From Channallabes apus (taxonomy: Eukaryota > Chordata > Actinopteri > Siluriformes > Clariidae), in NCBI GenBank assembly GCA_030522415.1, contig CM060125.1:32050427-32114426 (forward strand): a stretch of 64,000 nucleotides of DNA, in the 5' to 3' direction. Shown here piece by piece: positions 32,903-44,200 of this stretch. The position numbers were made by a program, and so were the translations under genes. The first letter of the stretch is position 1; each line of letters begins with the position of its first letter. Under the pieces are notes generated by a model. The model saw only the letters and a list, made by a program, of their open reading frames with translations, was not told the origin of the DNA and did no database searches.

Positions 32903-33546
32903 GGGCTTTTAACAATTGACATTGTCTCAAAACAGCTTTACACAATCAAAAGAATTATTTAAGTTTGTATGGAATGTGAATGTGTATGAATCAAAATGTT
33001 CAGATAGTCCCTGGTGAGCAAGCCCGAGGGCGACAGTGGCAAGGAAAAACTCCCTGAGATGGTAATAGGAAGAAACCTTGAGAGGAACCAGACTCAACAG
33101 GGAACCCATCCTCATCTGGGTGAAACAGATAGCAGGAAATGATCTGCATTTATACAGTGTTAAGTGTTAGGTTCAGCTATAATAATTGATGTTAATTGAT
33201 GTTATAATAGTTGATGTAAAATGGAGTCCAGTAGTTATTGGTAAGTTATAGTTACAATAACCGCTTTTGATATGAGAGATCTAATATTTAACAATCCTAG
33301 CTTCAGATCAGAGGTGCCGGCTGCGCATTCAGTATGATCTGAGTTTGTGGTCTTTATGTTAATTAAATTATTAAAACAGACTTTCTGAGTCTTTCTACAT
33401 TTTTGCTTAGATCGGGGAACAGACATACTGAGACATCATATTGAGACATTCATCTCAATATGATGAACCCTGAGTGACGACTCTATGCAGCTAGCAGACG
33501 GTTGGTTTAGCCTGTCTGTCTGCTCCCTGGCCTGGGCTCTGGATTG

Positions 33547-34400
33547 TCACCGATTAACTAGACCTCTACTGAGACTATGAGCTATACTACAGGAAATGAG
33601 AGCAGCACCTTCCCGAGTGGGATGGACACCGTCCCACCCTAACAGGCCAGCTTTGCCCTCAAAGGTCTTCCAGTTATCTATGAAGCCCACATTATTTTCG
33701 GAGCACCACCTGGACATCCAGCGGTTCAGCGACCATAACCTGCTGTAAGCTATGTCGCCACGTCTCATTGGGATGGGACCAGAGCATACTACTTCATCGG
33801 ACATCGCCTTCGCTAATTTAAACACCTCTGTAAAGTTACTCTTACTAACCTCTGACTGACGAAGGCGTATATTGTTAGCTCCAGCATGTACAGTACCACT
33901 ATCTTAGAGAACCTGTGCTGTCCTAGAGCCCTAAGATTACCTGCTATGTCCGGTGCTAGGGATACACCTAACCACTGCCGCTTGCGACTCCTAAAGGTCT
34001 AGGAGTCTCAGCTTTAAGTCTAGGTTCAGTATAGAGTCTACTATAACCAGAGCTCTTTCAGGTTTCTCAGCGGGTGCAGCACTGAGGAGAGCAAACCTGT
34101 TGGACACGTGAAGCGCAGAGGTGTGCTCCGGTGGGCTAGTCTTAGTTTTAGCTTTGGCTGCCGAGTCGTCACCCACTTGCCCCGCTGTGAGGGCTCTAAT
34201 GCCGGAGTCGGGGGCTGATTATCTCCGCCTGCCGCACCCAGACTGCCTGCTACGGGAATAACACTGCTTTCTCACTCTCTAACCCCCTCTAATGTCTGGA
34301 TGCGCTCCGCTAACGCTGATATCTTCTCCGTAGAGTGCTAACTAACACACACCTATCACAAATAAAATTATCACTAATGATGGAGGAAGAATGTCTACAT
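33547..34400 (-). pseudogene. L2-A ORF1 remnant, copy 5
   Basis: The C-terminal esterase half is well kept in 33825-33547 ('FKLAKAMSDEVVCSGPIPM', 'WDGVHPTREGAALIS'), with Gly/Arg changed to Trp before DGVH. The GDS block is altered to 'ALVIVDSILN' (34050 region), losing the Gly of the catalytic GDS motif. Frameshifts, a deletion around 33955-34030, and a SINE fragment replacing the N-terminus inactivate it. Confidence 0.8.
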
Positions 34401-34552
34401 TACATTTAGGCATTTGGCAGACGCTCTTATCCAGAGCGACTTACATTTTTTTTCATCTCATTATACATCTGAGCAGTTGAGGGTTAAGGGCCTTGCTCAA
34501 GGGCCCAACAGTGGCAACTTGGTGCTTGTGGGGTTTGAACTTGGGATTGAAC
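34397..34552 (-). mobile_element. SINE fragment with L2-like tail
   Basis: Same family as 4217-4428: 'catttggcagacgctcttat' at the left (tail) and 'gtggcaacttggtg' at the right. The tRNA-like head is missing beyond 'gggtttgaac'. It replaces about 60 bp of the L2-A ORF1 start. Confidence 0.78.
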
Positions 34553-34793
34553 ATACCTCTGTGTCGGAGTTTTAGTTGTTTGGAGCTGAATTCCGTTTGT
34601 TGTTCTTAGACGAGGAAACTTGCGCGTTCTCCAAAAATCGCAGAAAAAAGGTGAAGCCGAATAGTATGAAGATGTAAAAATTAGTTACTATTAATATTAT
34701 AATTGTATAAATGAAAAAGCTATGTAATTTCAACGCTGATACAAATGCGAAACTTTCGTGGCAATGATACAAAAACAGGAAGTTTTTCAGCCC

Positions 34794-34873
34794 CTCCCCC
34801 CCCCGGCTATGATCAGAAGGACAGCACTTCTTCCTGCTAGTCCTTAACATACCAAATGCCTTTACACTTCACA
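34794..34873. repeat. 78-bp dispersed repeat, copy 1
   Basis: A C-run followed by 'ggctatgatcagaaggacag' and ending 'tttacacttcaca'. It is identical by eye to 38611-38689. It lies just outside the 5' end of L2-A copy 5. Nature unknown. Confidence 0.7.
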
Positions 34874-35407
34874 ATTATACAGAGCTATCCTTTTTATTTA
34901 ATAAGGTGGGTATTTTTTACTTACCCGTTCTTCTGAATTGTATCATATTTAATTGCATTGCCTGTTGGACGGGCCGGCACTGGAAGCGAGATTAGCTGCG
35001 GGTTTCCTGTGCACAGGGCCATGGTGTGTTTTGGAACAGAGCGATTCCTGTGTCGCTAAGTAAAGCTGCAGTGTTGTGCTAGCGCTAGCACAGCATTTGC
35101 ATACCGTTAGCCGTTACCGTGATGCTAGTAAACGTACGGTGAAACGATGGTCCGACATCTTTACTGACATGAGCTCTATAGTGTGTGTTCTTACACAGAT
35201 GGTGAAGGTCAGGGGAGGGATTTACTCAGAGCTTCAGGTGGAACTCAGGGCCTCTACCTGTGTGTTTCAGCTGCTGATTTCTGTGTGGAAGCTCCTCTCC
35301 ACGTCAGCTTTAGCACACAGCTGTAGAGGTGACACTGCATGAAAAGAGGTGTATCTGTACTAGGAAACTCCTGTATACACCACTGATTTCCGGAAGTATC
35401 TATACAT
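34874..35407. other. Non-coding DNA, no recognised element
   Basis: Includes a small palindrome 'gtgctagcgctagcac' near 35076-35091. No convincing exon. Confidence 0.4.
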
Positions 35408-37479
35408 CAATTCAATTCAATTCAATTCAATTTTATTTATATAGCGCTTTTAACAATGGTCATTGTCTCAAAGCAGCTTCACAAAAATTAAAGAAATTTA
35501 ACAAAAAAAAAAAAAAAAAAAATTATATATATAGAATAATTATATATAAAATAATGAATAAATAAATAACATTATAATAGAAAATAAATAAATAAAAACA
35601 AATAATAATAATAATTATAGAAAAGAAAATCATTGGAAGTGTGGATGTGTGAGACAAATGTGCAGATAATAATGAGACGAATGAATGAAATTTCTCTGAT
35701 GAGCAAGCCAAGGGTGACGGCGACGGTGGCAAGGAAAAACTCCCTGAGATGGCATTAGGAAGAAACCTTGAGAGGAACCAGACTCAACAGGGAACCCATC
35801 CTCATTTGGGCGATAACAGATAGAAATGATATAACATCTTGTGTGTTGTGCAGGTGAAAATTCAATATGACAGAAATTATTTAAATTGTCATGAAGACCA
35901 GTTCAGCATAGGGACGAGTCAGTAGGTGCAGAGGGCAGATGAGGTCTGGATCACTGGAAGCACAGGAGCAGCATGTGTAGCTCCAACCATCATAAAGCTG
36001 AATCCAGTTGGAGCTGGTCCTTCTCTGGATGCCTCAGGAACCTCGCAGGGTCGGCCTTTGTCTACTGAAGCTGGCAAAATCTCCCGATGCCTCGGGATGG
36101 GTAGAGAAATACAGGACAGATGGGGAGAATTAGCGTAGTTGCCATTCGGTATAGGTGTACTGGAGTATGAGTACTGGGATGAGTTATGTGTATGCCAGAT
36201 TAAAAAGATGCGTCTTGAGTCTACTTTTGAACTGAGAAACCGTGTCTGCTCCCCGAACACTGTCTGGAAGGCTATTCCAAAGCTTTGGAGCTAAATATGA
36301 AAAAGCCCTACCCCCTTTTGTAGATTTTGAAATTCTGGGAACTACCAGAAGTCCGGAGTTTTGTGATCTTAAGGCGCGTGGTGGATTGTAGCGTATCAGA
36401 AGACTGGTTAGGTATGTGGGAGCTAAACCATTTAAGGCCTTGTATGTAAGTAATACTATTTTGTAATTTATTCTAAACTGAACAGGTAGCCAGTGCAGGG
36501 ATGATAATATTGGGGTTATATGATCATATTTTCTGGATCTAGTGAGAACCCTGGCAGCTGCATTTTGGATTAACTGAAGCTTGTTTATTGAGGATGCAGG
36601 ACAACCACCTAGTAATGCATTACAATAGTCCAGTCTGGAGGTCATGAATGCATGAACTAGTTTTTCTGCATCAGATACGGATAAGATGTTCCTAAGTTTA
36701 GCAATATTTCGAAGATGGAAAAAGGCTGTTTTTGTGATATTTGAAATGTGATTTTCAAAAGACAAGTTACTGTCTAATATTACTCCCAGATCTTTTACTG
36801 CTGAGCTGGTAATAACAGTACATCCTTCTAAGCGCAAGCTGAATTGTGAAAGCTGTTGTGTGCTGGTTTTTGGGCCAATAAGTAATATCTCTGTCTTATC
36901 TGAATTTAGTAAAAGAAAGTTATTGGTCATCCAATCTTTTATGTCCTGGACACACTCAGTTAATCTAGACAACTTAGGTATTTCGTCTGGTTTAGTTGAG
37001 ATATATAATTGGGTATCATCAGCATAACAATGGAAACTAATCCCATGTCTTCTAATGATGTTACCCAAGGGAAGCATGTATATTGAGAACAACAGAGGTC
37101 CTAAAACTGACCCTTGTGGGACCCCATATTTCACTGGCATTATACCAGACGGTTCTCCATTTAGATCTACAAAATGGTAGCGATCAGACAGGTAAGATCT
37201 AAACCATTTTAGTGCCTGTCCCTGAATGCCTATATAATTTTGTAAGCGATCTATGAGAATATTATGATCTATAGTGTCGAATGCAGCACTAAGATCGAGC
37301 AGGACTAGCAATGAGATGCAGCCTTGGTCTGAAGCTAAAAACAAGTCATTTGTAATCTTAACTAGTGCAGTTTCTGTGCTATGATGGGGCCTGAAACCTG
37401 ACTGAAATTCTTCAAGGATGTTGTTATCCTGCAAGAATGTGCAAATTTGAGCTGATACTACTTTTTCTAGTATTTCAGA
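35408..37479 (-). mobile_element. L2-B LINE copy 1, 5'-truncated (minus)
   Basis: Second L2 family. The 3' tail is (caatt)n at 35408-35432, then a 3' UTR with poly-A/AT-rich middle (35500-35620), and an RT frame. Homology with the other L2-B copy stops at about 37479 inside the RT domain, as in 5'-truncated LINE copies. 3' UTR core is shared with L2-A. Confidence 0.87.
36184..37434 (-). pseudogene. L2-B reverse transcriptase C-terminal 416 residues
   Basis: Open frame starting inside the RT: '[20 protein letters not shown]', '[20 protein letters not shown]', '[20 protein letters not shown]', '[13 protein letters not shown]', '[14 protein letters not shown]' and '[18 protein letters not shown]', then the conserved tail '[20 protein letters not shown]'. 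No stop or frameshift within, but the N-terminal RT, endonuclease and ORF1 are absent, so it cannot retrotranspose by itself. The Met is internal, not a true start. Confidence 0.87.
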
Positions 37480-38353
37480 TTTACTTTTTTAAAGTACATC
37501 AAATTCCACCAGGCTAGGATACTTCCGGATTGATACCAATTCGGATGTATCTTGTTGAGGAATCCTTCCATGGTACAGCCATTTGTTGCCATAGCAAATA
37601 ATCCACTCAAGGATTTTGTCAGGAGAATTCACACCCCAAGCCGAATTTGCATTTTACTCCTTTGCACAACTCTGCTCTTCCCTATGGGTTTCTTATCTCA
37701 ACATTGATTGGCTGTTTTTAAAAAAACACTCCCAAAACCCTGACATCTACTGGGGACATTACCCAGTTGCTACTTTTTATTTAGCCCAACCCAAGCCCTC
37801 ATAACTTAGTGACTTGATTGGTTATTGGGCAGGTATGTAGATAGGCCCTATCCCCCCCCCCCCCACAATACTATATATCTCCCACATCCTTTAAAAAAAT
37901 TACAGTAGAATTGATTAATAATTTTTTTAATTAAAATCAAACCAAACACTAATATACAAAGCAAAGTAAGAAAAAGGGGGAAAAAAACACAAAATATGGA
38001 AAAATTAACAAATGTGCATTAAATTGCATAATAAGGTGGAATTCAATTAAAAGCAATACTAAAACAAACATGCACCATCGGACATCAGTTCCAATATTGC
38101 AGTTTGCCACAGTTCTCTTTCTGCATCTGTTTGAACGACTCTACACCTGGACTCCAGCAACTGCAAAACACACCATACGTTAACCCCTAAAACACTCAGA
38201 GATGTACCGAACTTAATACATAGATGAATTTGTACACTTACTCATCTTTGTCAGTTTTTAGCCCCGTCTTAATGGAGTCTCTTAGCTGAGACTTTCCTGG
38301 CCGAGACAAAGAATATTTCCTCTGCAATGTCTCATAGTCCTGTAACATGCTGG
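37480..38353. other. Non-coding AT-rich DNA
   Basis: Contains a C12-type run near 37851-37863. No recognised repeat family or gene. Confidence 0.4.
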
Positions 38354-38546
38354 GGGTCAGGAGTAGCTCAGTGGTTAAGGCATTGGACTATGGTTCGGAA
38401 GATCCCAGGTTCAAACCCCACAACCACCAAGTTGCCACTGTTGGGCCCTTAACCCTTAACTCTCAACTGCTCAGATGTGTAATGAGATGTAATGTAAGTC
38501 GCTCTGGATAAGAGCGTCTGCCAAATGCCTAAATGTAAATGTAAAA
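38354..38546 (+). mobile_element. tRNA-derived SINE with L2-like 3' tail, complete
   Basis: Head 'GAGTAGCTCAGTGGTTAAGG' (A box) and 'CCCAGGTTCAAACCCC' (B box), middle 'AGTTGCCACTGTTGGGCCC', tail 'CTCTGGATAAGAGCGTCTGC' then 'aaatgtaaatgta' and an A run. It is the best-preserved member of this family in the window. Mobilisation would need an L2 with the same 3' end, which none of the LINEs here has. Confidence 0.85.
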
Positions 38547-38610
38547 AAAAAAAACAGATAAGTGATGGAACCAATTCAAATTATTATAGGGACAAAAATA
38601 ACAATAACAA

Positions 38611-38689
38611 TCCCCCCCCCGGCTATGATCAGAAGGACAGCACTTCTTCCTGCTAGTCCTTAACATACCAAATGCCTTTACACTTCACA
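38611..38689. repeat. 78-bp dispersed repeat, copy 2
   Basis: Second copy of 34794-34873, in the same orientation, about 3.8 kb away. No other similarity extends on either side. Confidence 0.7.
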
Positions 38690-39223
38690 GCCATCACCTC
38701 TCACTACTAGCTGTGAGGATTCCTGGAAAGTTTCACTGATTCCCTGTCTGGTCATTTCACAAAATTTCCATGGCATTCTACCTTTCTACCTTTCCATGGC
38801 ATTCTACCTTTCCAAGCACTCTGCCTCATACATCTGGCAAACTTAAAGATTAGCGGGGATTTCCCATACCATATTTGTCTAGATACAGCTCTTTTCATGC
38901 AGTGTGAGGTGTGAGCTCACACACACACACACTCTCACACACACACACTCACACACACACATTGTACCATAGCGTGACTACACTACAAACTACACAACAC
39001 TGTGAACTTACATCCGTACTGACTCCACAATAGGCGTTCCCCTGTGCCCTGCTGGTCACCACCGCACTGAGGGGGTTTGGCACACAGCCATGCTAGTGGG
39101 CGCAGTTGTCATGGGAACCTGGGAAACCTCAACTTTTGGTGCCGCAGTAGCGCCACAGTCAATTCACATGGCTTTTGTTAATTAAACAGATTCCTTGATT
39201 TTAAGTTTGACTCGAGAGCTCTG

Positions 39224-39291
<68 letters not shown>

Positions 39292-40600
39292 CTTGTTAAA
39301 TGATTAATTTAATCTAAAACTGTAAATAATAATAAATAAGTGTGGCTGAGCTGCTGTCGACTTGGTGTAATGAAAAGGCCGTTAGTAGAGATGCTCGTTA
39401 GCGCCCACGTTCTCATTAGTGCTGAAGCTCCCGTTAGCGCTCAGAATCTTCTTAACCCAAACTCTTCTCTTATGAGTGCTAAAATATTCCCCACGATGTC
39501 CTGATATACTGCCCCGCATCCCACCGCTAATCAGTATGTTAGCATAATCGCATATGCGCATATTAAACTGTAGCTACAGATCGCAGTTTTAGAGAAAATC
39601 CTGCAGCTTCAAAGAAACCCCATTAAGTATGATCATTTATTCTGAACATACAGTAGAGTTGTTTATTGAAGCAGACAGTTAGTACGCAGAAAATGACGGA
39701 ATATTGCATCTCTTTTCTATGCAAATGGATGAGAGCGGCGATCGTGCGGGCTCTGCCAGCACAGAGTGTGTTTGTGTGCACGCCAGAAGCTGAAAAATTG
39801 TGCAAAAAGAAGAAAAAGCTAGAGGTAGATCCTGTGAAATGCTTCAAGTTAACAGATTCTGCCTTTTTCTGTAGCAGCATTAGCTTGTGCTAGTGATTAT
39901 TATGGTAGTCAATATTACTTCAATGTACTGTTTCTCAGCATTGTTTTGAATTAATATTGACTAACATAATAAGTAAAATGAGTAACTAACTAGCGCAAGA
40001 TAATGTTGCTACTGACATTGATCAACACTGACCCAGTGGTCCTGTATATCTACATCAAGACCATCCGTCCTGACCAGCTACAATATTGTCTTTATCGTTT
40101 TATATGTTGTTTGTCTTAATGTCCTTTGTGTCTGTTTTACAAATATGACCCAATATATGTTCATTGATCAAATAATATGTTTAAATAGCATTTATTACTG
40201 TACTGCGTTATATACCAGTATACAAGTGGTGTGGGCCAGGAAGTCAAGGGCCACTATTTGGTCCCAGTCCGCCCCTACTAGAGAATGCAGTGTTTTCCTA
40301 CACATGGGCTACACACGTGTTTTCCTACACATGTTTTCCTACACATATGATCCTACACTATGTCACCCACACATTGTGGGTTATAGAAATCTGTGCAGGA
40401 GAACGATGCCATCCGCGATAGATTAACTAGCAGTGGTCAGCTCCGTATCGCGCTCATGGAGCTCCTGTACATGCGGTGTATTGACAGGCGGTAAATGCAG
40501 CTGCTTTAAAAACAATAAGAAGGACGTACTGACGGTCACACACACTCTACAGAGACACACAGTTCTTTAAAAAAAATCCAAAACTCAAACTCAAGATCCA
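38690..40600. other. Unique-looking DNA with CA repeats
   Basis: Interrupted (CA)n at 38915-38960, long (CA)n at 39228-39290, short tandem 'gttttcctacacat' units near 40291-40350. Short frames such as 39666-39893 show no domain. No gene recognised. Confidence 0.45.
39228..39290. repeat. (CA)n microsatellite
   Basis: About 31 uninterrupted CA units, the longest pure dinucleotide tract in the window. Likely length-polymorphic. Confidence 0.95.
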
Positions 40601-41066
40601 TTCCTAAAACTCAAGCGGCACGGATCTGTGCAGCAACACAGCACTGAACAATGACTGAACAATGACCTGAACAAGATGGCGCCAGTGAGGTCGGCTGCCA
40701 TCACGACTGCTCCGACCTATTTTACTTTGTTTTTCGTCTTTTATGTTATCGTTCAGTAACTTTAAACCGGCTAATTCATCACCATTGAGTACATTAGGTA
40801 TGATAGAGACACTCTTGTTTCTATTGGTATACAATGTACTCACAATTCGACGTTTTTAACTCCGAGCTGGCCAAGTGAGATCATGAGGGAGAACAAAGGA
40901 CCCGAGGGAAACGAGCCGGCGTCAGGAACAGGCTGAGAGCCCGTGCACACTGCACACCTCGCCACTGGAGAACAAACTCGATGACCTCAGGGCCAGTATA
41001 AAGTTCCAGAGAGACATTCGGGACTGCAAACTCCTTTGCTTCACCGAGACATGGCTGAATCCAGCG

Positions 41067-41663
41067 GTGCCAGACCACGCCATCCAGCTGGCCGAGTTCT
41101 TCTCGGTTCACTGCATGGACAGGACGCGGGACTCGGGGAAGTCAAGGGGAGGCGGCGTGTGTTTAATGGTGAACAATGGTTGGTGCAACAGCGCAAGCGT
41201 TGTTCCTCTTACACGCTCCTGTACACCAAACCTGGAACTACTGTCCATCATGTGTCGTCCTTTTCATCTACCATGGGAGTTCACATCGCTCATCATCAGT
41301 GCCGTTTATATTCCACCACAAGCAGACACAGACACTGCCCTATGCGAGCTGCATGAGGCACTCACACAGCACCAAACACAACAACGGGATGCTGCGCTTA
41401 TTGTGGCGGGGGACTTTAATAGTGCCAACCTCAGACGCGCAGCACCAAACTTTTTTCAAAACATCACCTGCCCCACCAGGGGTGAAAGGACACTAGACAA
41501 TTGGTACACTATGGTCAAGGACAGCTACAAGGCACAATCTCGTCCAGCGTTTGGTAAATCCGACCACGCCGCCATCTTCCTCATGCCAAAATACAAACAA
41601 AGGCTGAAACCGGAAGTTCCGGTTCAGAGAGAGGTCGCATGCTGGACGGATCAATCTATTTAA
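41067..41663 (+). pseudogene. Rex1 endonuclease domain, copy B
   Basis: Apurinic-type endonuclease fragment: 'SRGGGVCLMVNNG', 'IISAVYIPPQADTDTALCE', 'ALIVAGDFNSANLR' and 'FGKSDHAAIFLMPKY'. The upstream 'CFTETWLNPAVPDHA' is present just before the Met, so the real domain starts earlier (about 41000). It runs out at 41658 where piggyBac DNA begins. Confidence 0.82.
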
Positions 41664-42474
41664 TATTTTAACCAATTTTACTCTTGCTGGCACTTAGTAT
41701 TTTCCAAATGTACATATAAAATATAGAGCAGTGATGATGAGAATAAAAGACTTACTGGTCAGGAATTACATCCTCCGCTGAGTCCAGACGTTGTTCTAAA
41801 TAAAGCCGTTGCTCGTCTGAGTCTTGCTCTTCCTCTGATGAGAAAGTAAATTCTTCATCGCTGTCCATCTGAAGCGCTTCTTCACCCGTGTAGCGTGACA
41901 TCATTCAAACGCAGAAACAGTAAGTAAGATGCAGCTTGTTGTTTTATGCCATGGGGGTGTGTACTTGATTACCTGCCTCACCTCAGGTCATTTCCATATG
42001 AACAGCGCGCGCGCAGGGAGGCGGGAGCACATTAGCTGTAATGAGCCGATACAGGAGAATCTGTACCACTCCTTACTTTCATACGGATTACATAAAAGCA
42101 GATTATTTGTTTTCACGGTGACCTGCATCATTTAAAAGTAGACCCTTTAAGCTTTCTATAGATATATTTCTCATGTCTGTGTGTGCAGTATTCGCGGAGT
42201 TTCAGTTCATTTTAGTGACGTGTTTCAAAAAGATTTTGGCGATTTATTTTAAGATTTTAAAGATAATAAATATTAAGATTTATTTTATTAATGCACAAAG
42301 TTTTCTTTTTAACATGTGTGCATACAAAAAAAAGTAGACACTTTACAGATTCGATTAATATATAGATCTTGTCTGTACGATCAAAACTGAAAGTGTAATT
42401 TAAGTTCTTATTGGCGTCATCAGGGGAAAACACCTCAAAACGCATATATGCGTTCGCGGACCTCAGAGGGTTAA
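41659..42474 (-). mobile_element. piggyBac-like transposon 5' fragment with first coding exon
   Basis: The right border is ttaa (42471-42474), preceded on the minus strand by 'CCCTCTGAGGTCCGCG', the form of a vertebrate piggyBac (Looper-type) terminal repeat. On the minus strand a short acidic frame starts at about 41904 ('MMSRYTGEEALQMDSDEEF', then Ser/Glu/Asp-rich residues) and reaches 'AEDVIPDQ' at a GTAAGT-type donor near 41756, like the acidic N-terminus of piggyBac transposases. The catalytic exon and the other terminus are absent. Confidence 0.65.
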
Positions 42475-43513
42475 TACCATAATTCCCCCCACACTCACCA
42501 CCAAGCTGGAGCACCTGGGACTCAGCTCATCTATGTGTCAGTGGATCTCCAATTTCCTAAGTGGCAGACCACAGGCAGTAAGGATGGGCGGACATGTCTC
42601 AGCCTCACTCATTCTCAGCACTGGAGCCCCTCAGGGTTGTGTTCTGAGCCCCCTGCTGTACTCTTTGTACACATATGACTGCGTGGCCACTACCAACTTC
42701 ACCGGCATCATCAAGTTTGCTGACGACACTGTCGTGGTGGGCCTGATCACCAACAACGATGAGTCGGCCTACCTAGAGGAGATTGGAAATCTGGAGAAAT
42801 GGTGCCAGAGGAACAATCTCCTCCAGAACGTCAGCAAGACAAAGGAGCTTTTCTTTTGTACAAAGCAGGAGAGGAACTACCAGACCCCAGTCATCAACAG
42901 CAGCCCAGTGGAGAGAGTGGACAGCTTTCGATACCTCTGTGTTCACATCACGCAGGACCTGTCATGACCCTGTCACATCAACACCGTGGTGAAAAAGGCC
43001 CGGCAAAGTCTCTACCACCTCACATGCTTGAGAGACTTTAGACTGCCCTCCAAGGTGCTCAGGAATTTCTACTCCTGCACCATAGAGAGCATCCTGATGG
43101 GAAACATCACGACCTGGTTTGGAAACAGCACCATGCAGGACAGACGAGCTCTACTGGGGGTGGTGAGATCAGTTGAGCGCATTATCCGCACCGAGCTCCC
43201 TGACCTGCACTCCATCTACAGCAAGCGGGGCTGGACCAAGGCCAGGAAGATCGTGAAGGACCTCAGCCATCCCAACAATGGACTGTTCTCTCTGTTGCAG
43301 TTAGGAAAGCGCTTCCGCTCCCTGAAGGCCGACACAGAGAGAATGAGGAGGAGCTTCTTCCCGCAGGTCTCTCAATCACACCACCACACAGGACTAATCT
43401 TCTTTACATCCAACACTGACTGGGCATTCATGGCCACTATGTACACATTCATGCACACTTTTGCACTATATATTTATATTTTCATTTATGGACCACTACA
43501 CAAATCACATTAA
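42475..43513 (+). pseudogene. Rex1 reverse transcriptase C-terminal part, copy B
   Basis: Frames 42533-42967 and 42986-43513 contain '[20 protein letters not shown]', '[19 protein letters not shown]', '[15 protein letters not shown]' and '[10 protein letters not shown]'. A stop at 42965-42967 (TGA for the usual TGG Trp in 'LSW') breaks it; the second frame continues '[20 protein letters not shown]'. A short deletion removes part of 'LIVDFS'. Confidence 0.82.
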
Positions 43514-44200
43514 TAACAAGACACTTTAAGAAGTCACTTTTATGCATATTTGCACACCTCAGTCATTTCTACATTTCTGATTTGGACAATTTCTATTTTC
43601 TTCTTTTATATTTCTATATTATTATATTGATATTTGTTCTTATTTGTACAGTATATTTTATTTTACTTTGTACAGTTTACTGGTTTTACTGGTTAATTTT
43701 ATTTCTACCGTATTTCTTTTATTCATATTTATCTTTTATGTTTAAGCTTTTATTTTTAAGGTCACTGGCGGTCGTATAAGCATTTCACTACATATCGAAC
43801 TGTGTATGACTGTGTACGTGACAAATAAAATTTGAATTTTGATTTGACTGATTATAGAACCACTGCTTACCTGGAAGTCCTGCTGGTGTGTGTTGACGGA
43901 GGAGGCGTTGGGCATCACACTGTGTATTTGATGTGGTTTCTGATATGTGATGTAGAACCAAAGTTATCGTTACTTTTATATGTGTACATTTTAATACTGA
44001 AAAAACAGCCATAAAACATGTGATCTTGTGTATCTGATTTATTTCTTTGCCTGTGTGATCCATTTGACATGATTTTGCTTAGTTATGGGCTTCCTGTTGG
44101 TGACGTAGCTTCCTGTTTTCGTATTGTTGCTGCGAAAGTTTCGCAACGCGCGAGTTTCCTCAACTAAACAACAAAAACTCCGACACAGAGGTACGTTATA

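Larger units (their letters stand above)
32236..34783 (-). mobile_element. L2-A LINE copy 5, internally deleted and split by a solo LTR
   Basis: The 3' tail (32236-32272) is separated from the rest of the 3' UTR (32903-33240) by a solo LTR. At about 33240 the 3' UTR joins directly to the start of the endonuclease region (33250-33426), so roughly 3 kb of ORF2 is missing. ORF1 (33547-34400), a SINE fragment and the longer type of 5' UTR (34553-34783) follow. Confidence 0.82.
40660..43845 (+). mobile_element. Rex1/Babar-type LINE copy B (plus), with piggyBac fragment
   Basis: The 5' UTR begins around 40660 (start uncertain) and shares 'ttgagtacattaggtatgat' with copy C. Endonuclease 41000-41658, then foreign piggyBac DNA to 42470, then RT and C-terminus 42471-43513 and a 3' UTR ending in 'aatttgaattttgatttg' at about 43845. 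Relative to copy C about 1 kb of linker and early RT is missing at the piggyBac site, so insertion was accompanied or followed by a deletion. Confidence 0.82.
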
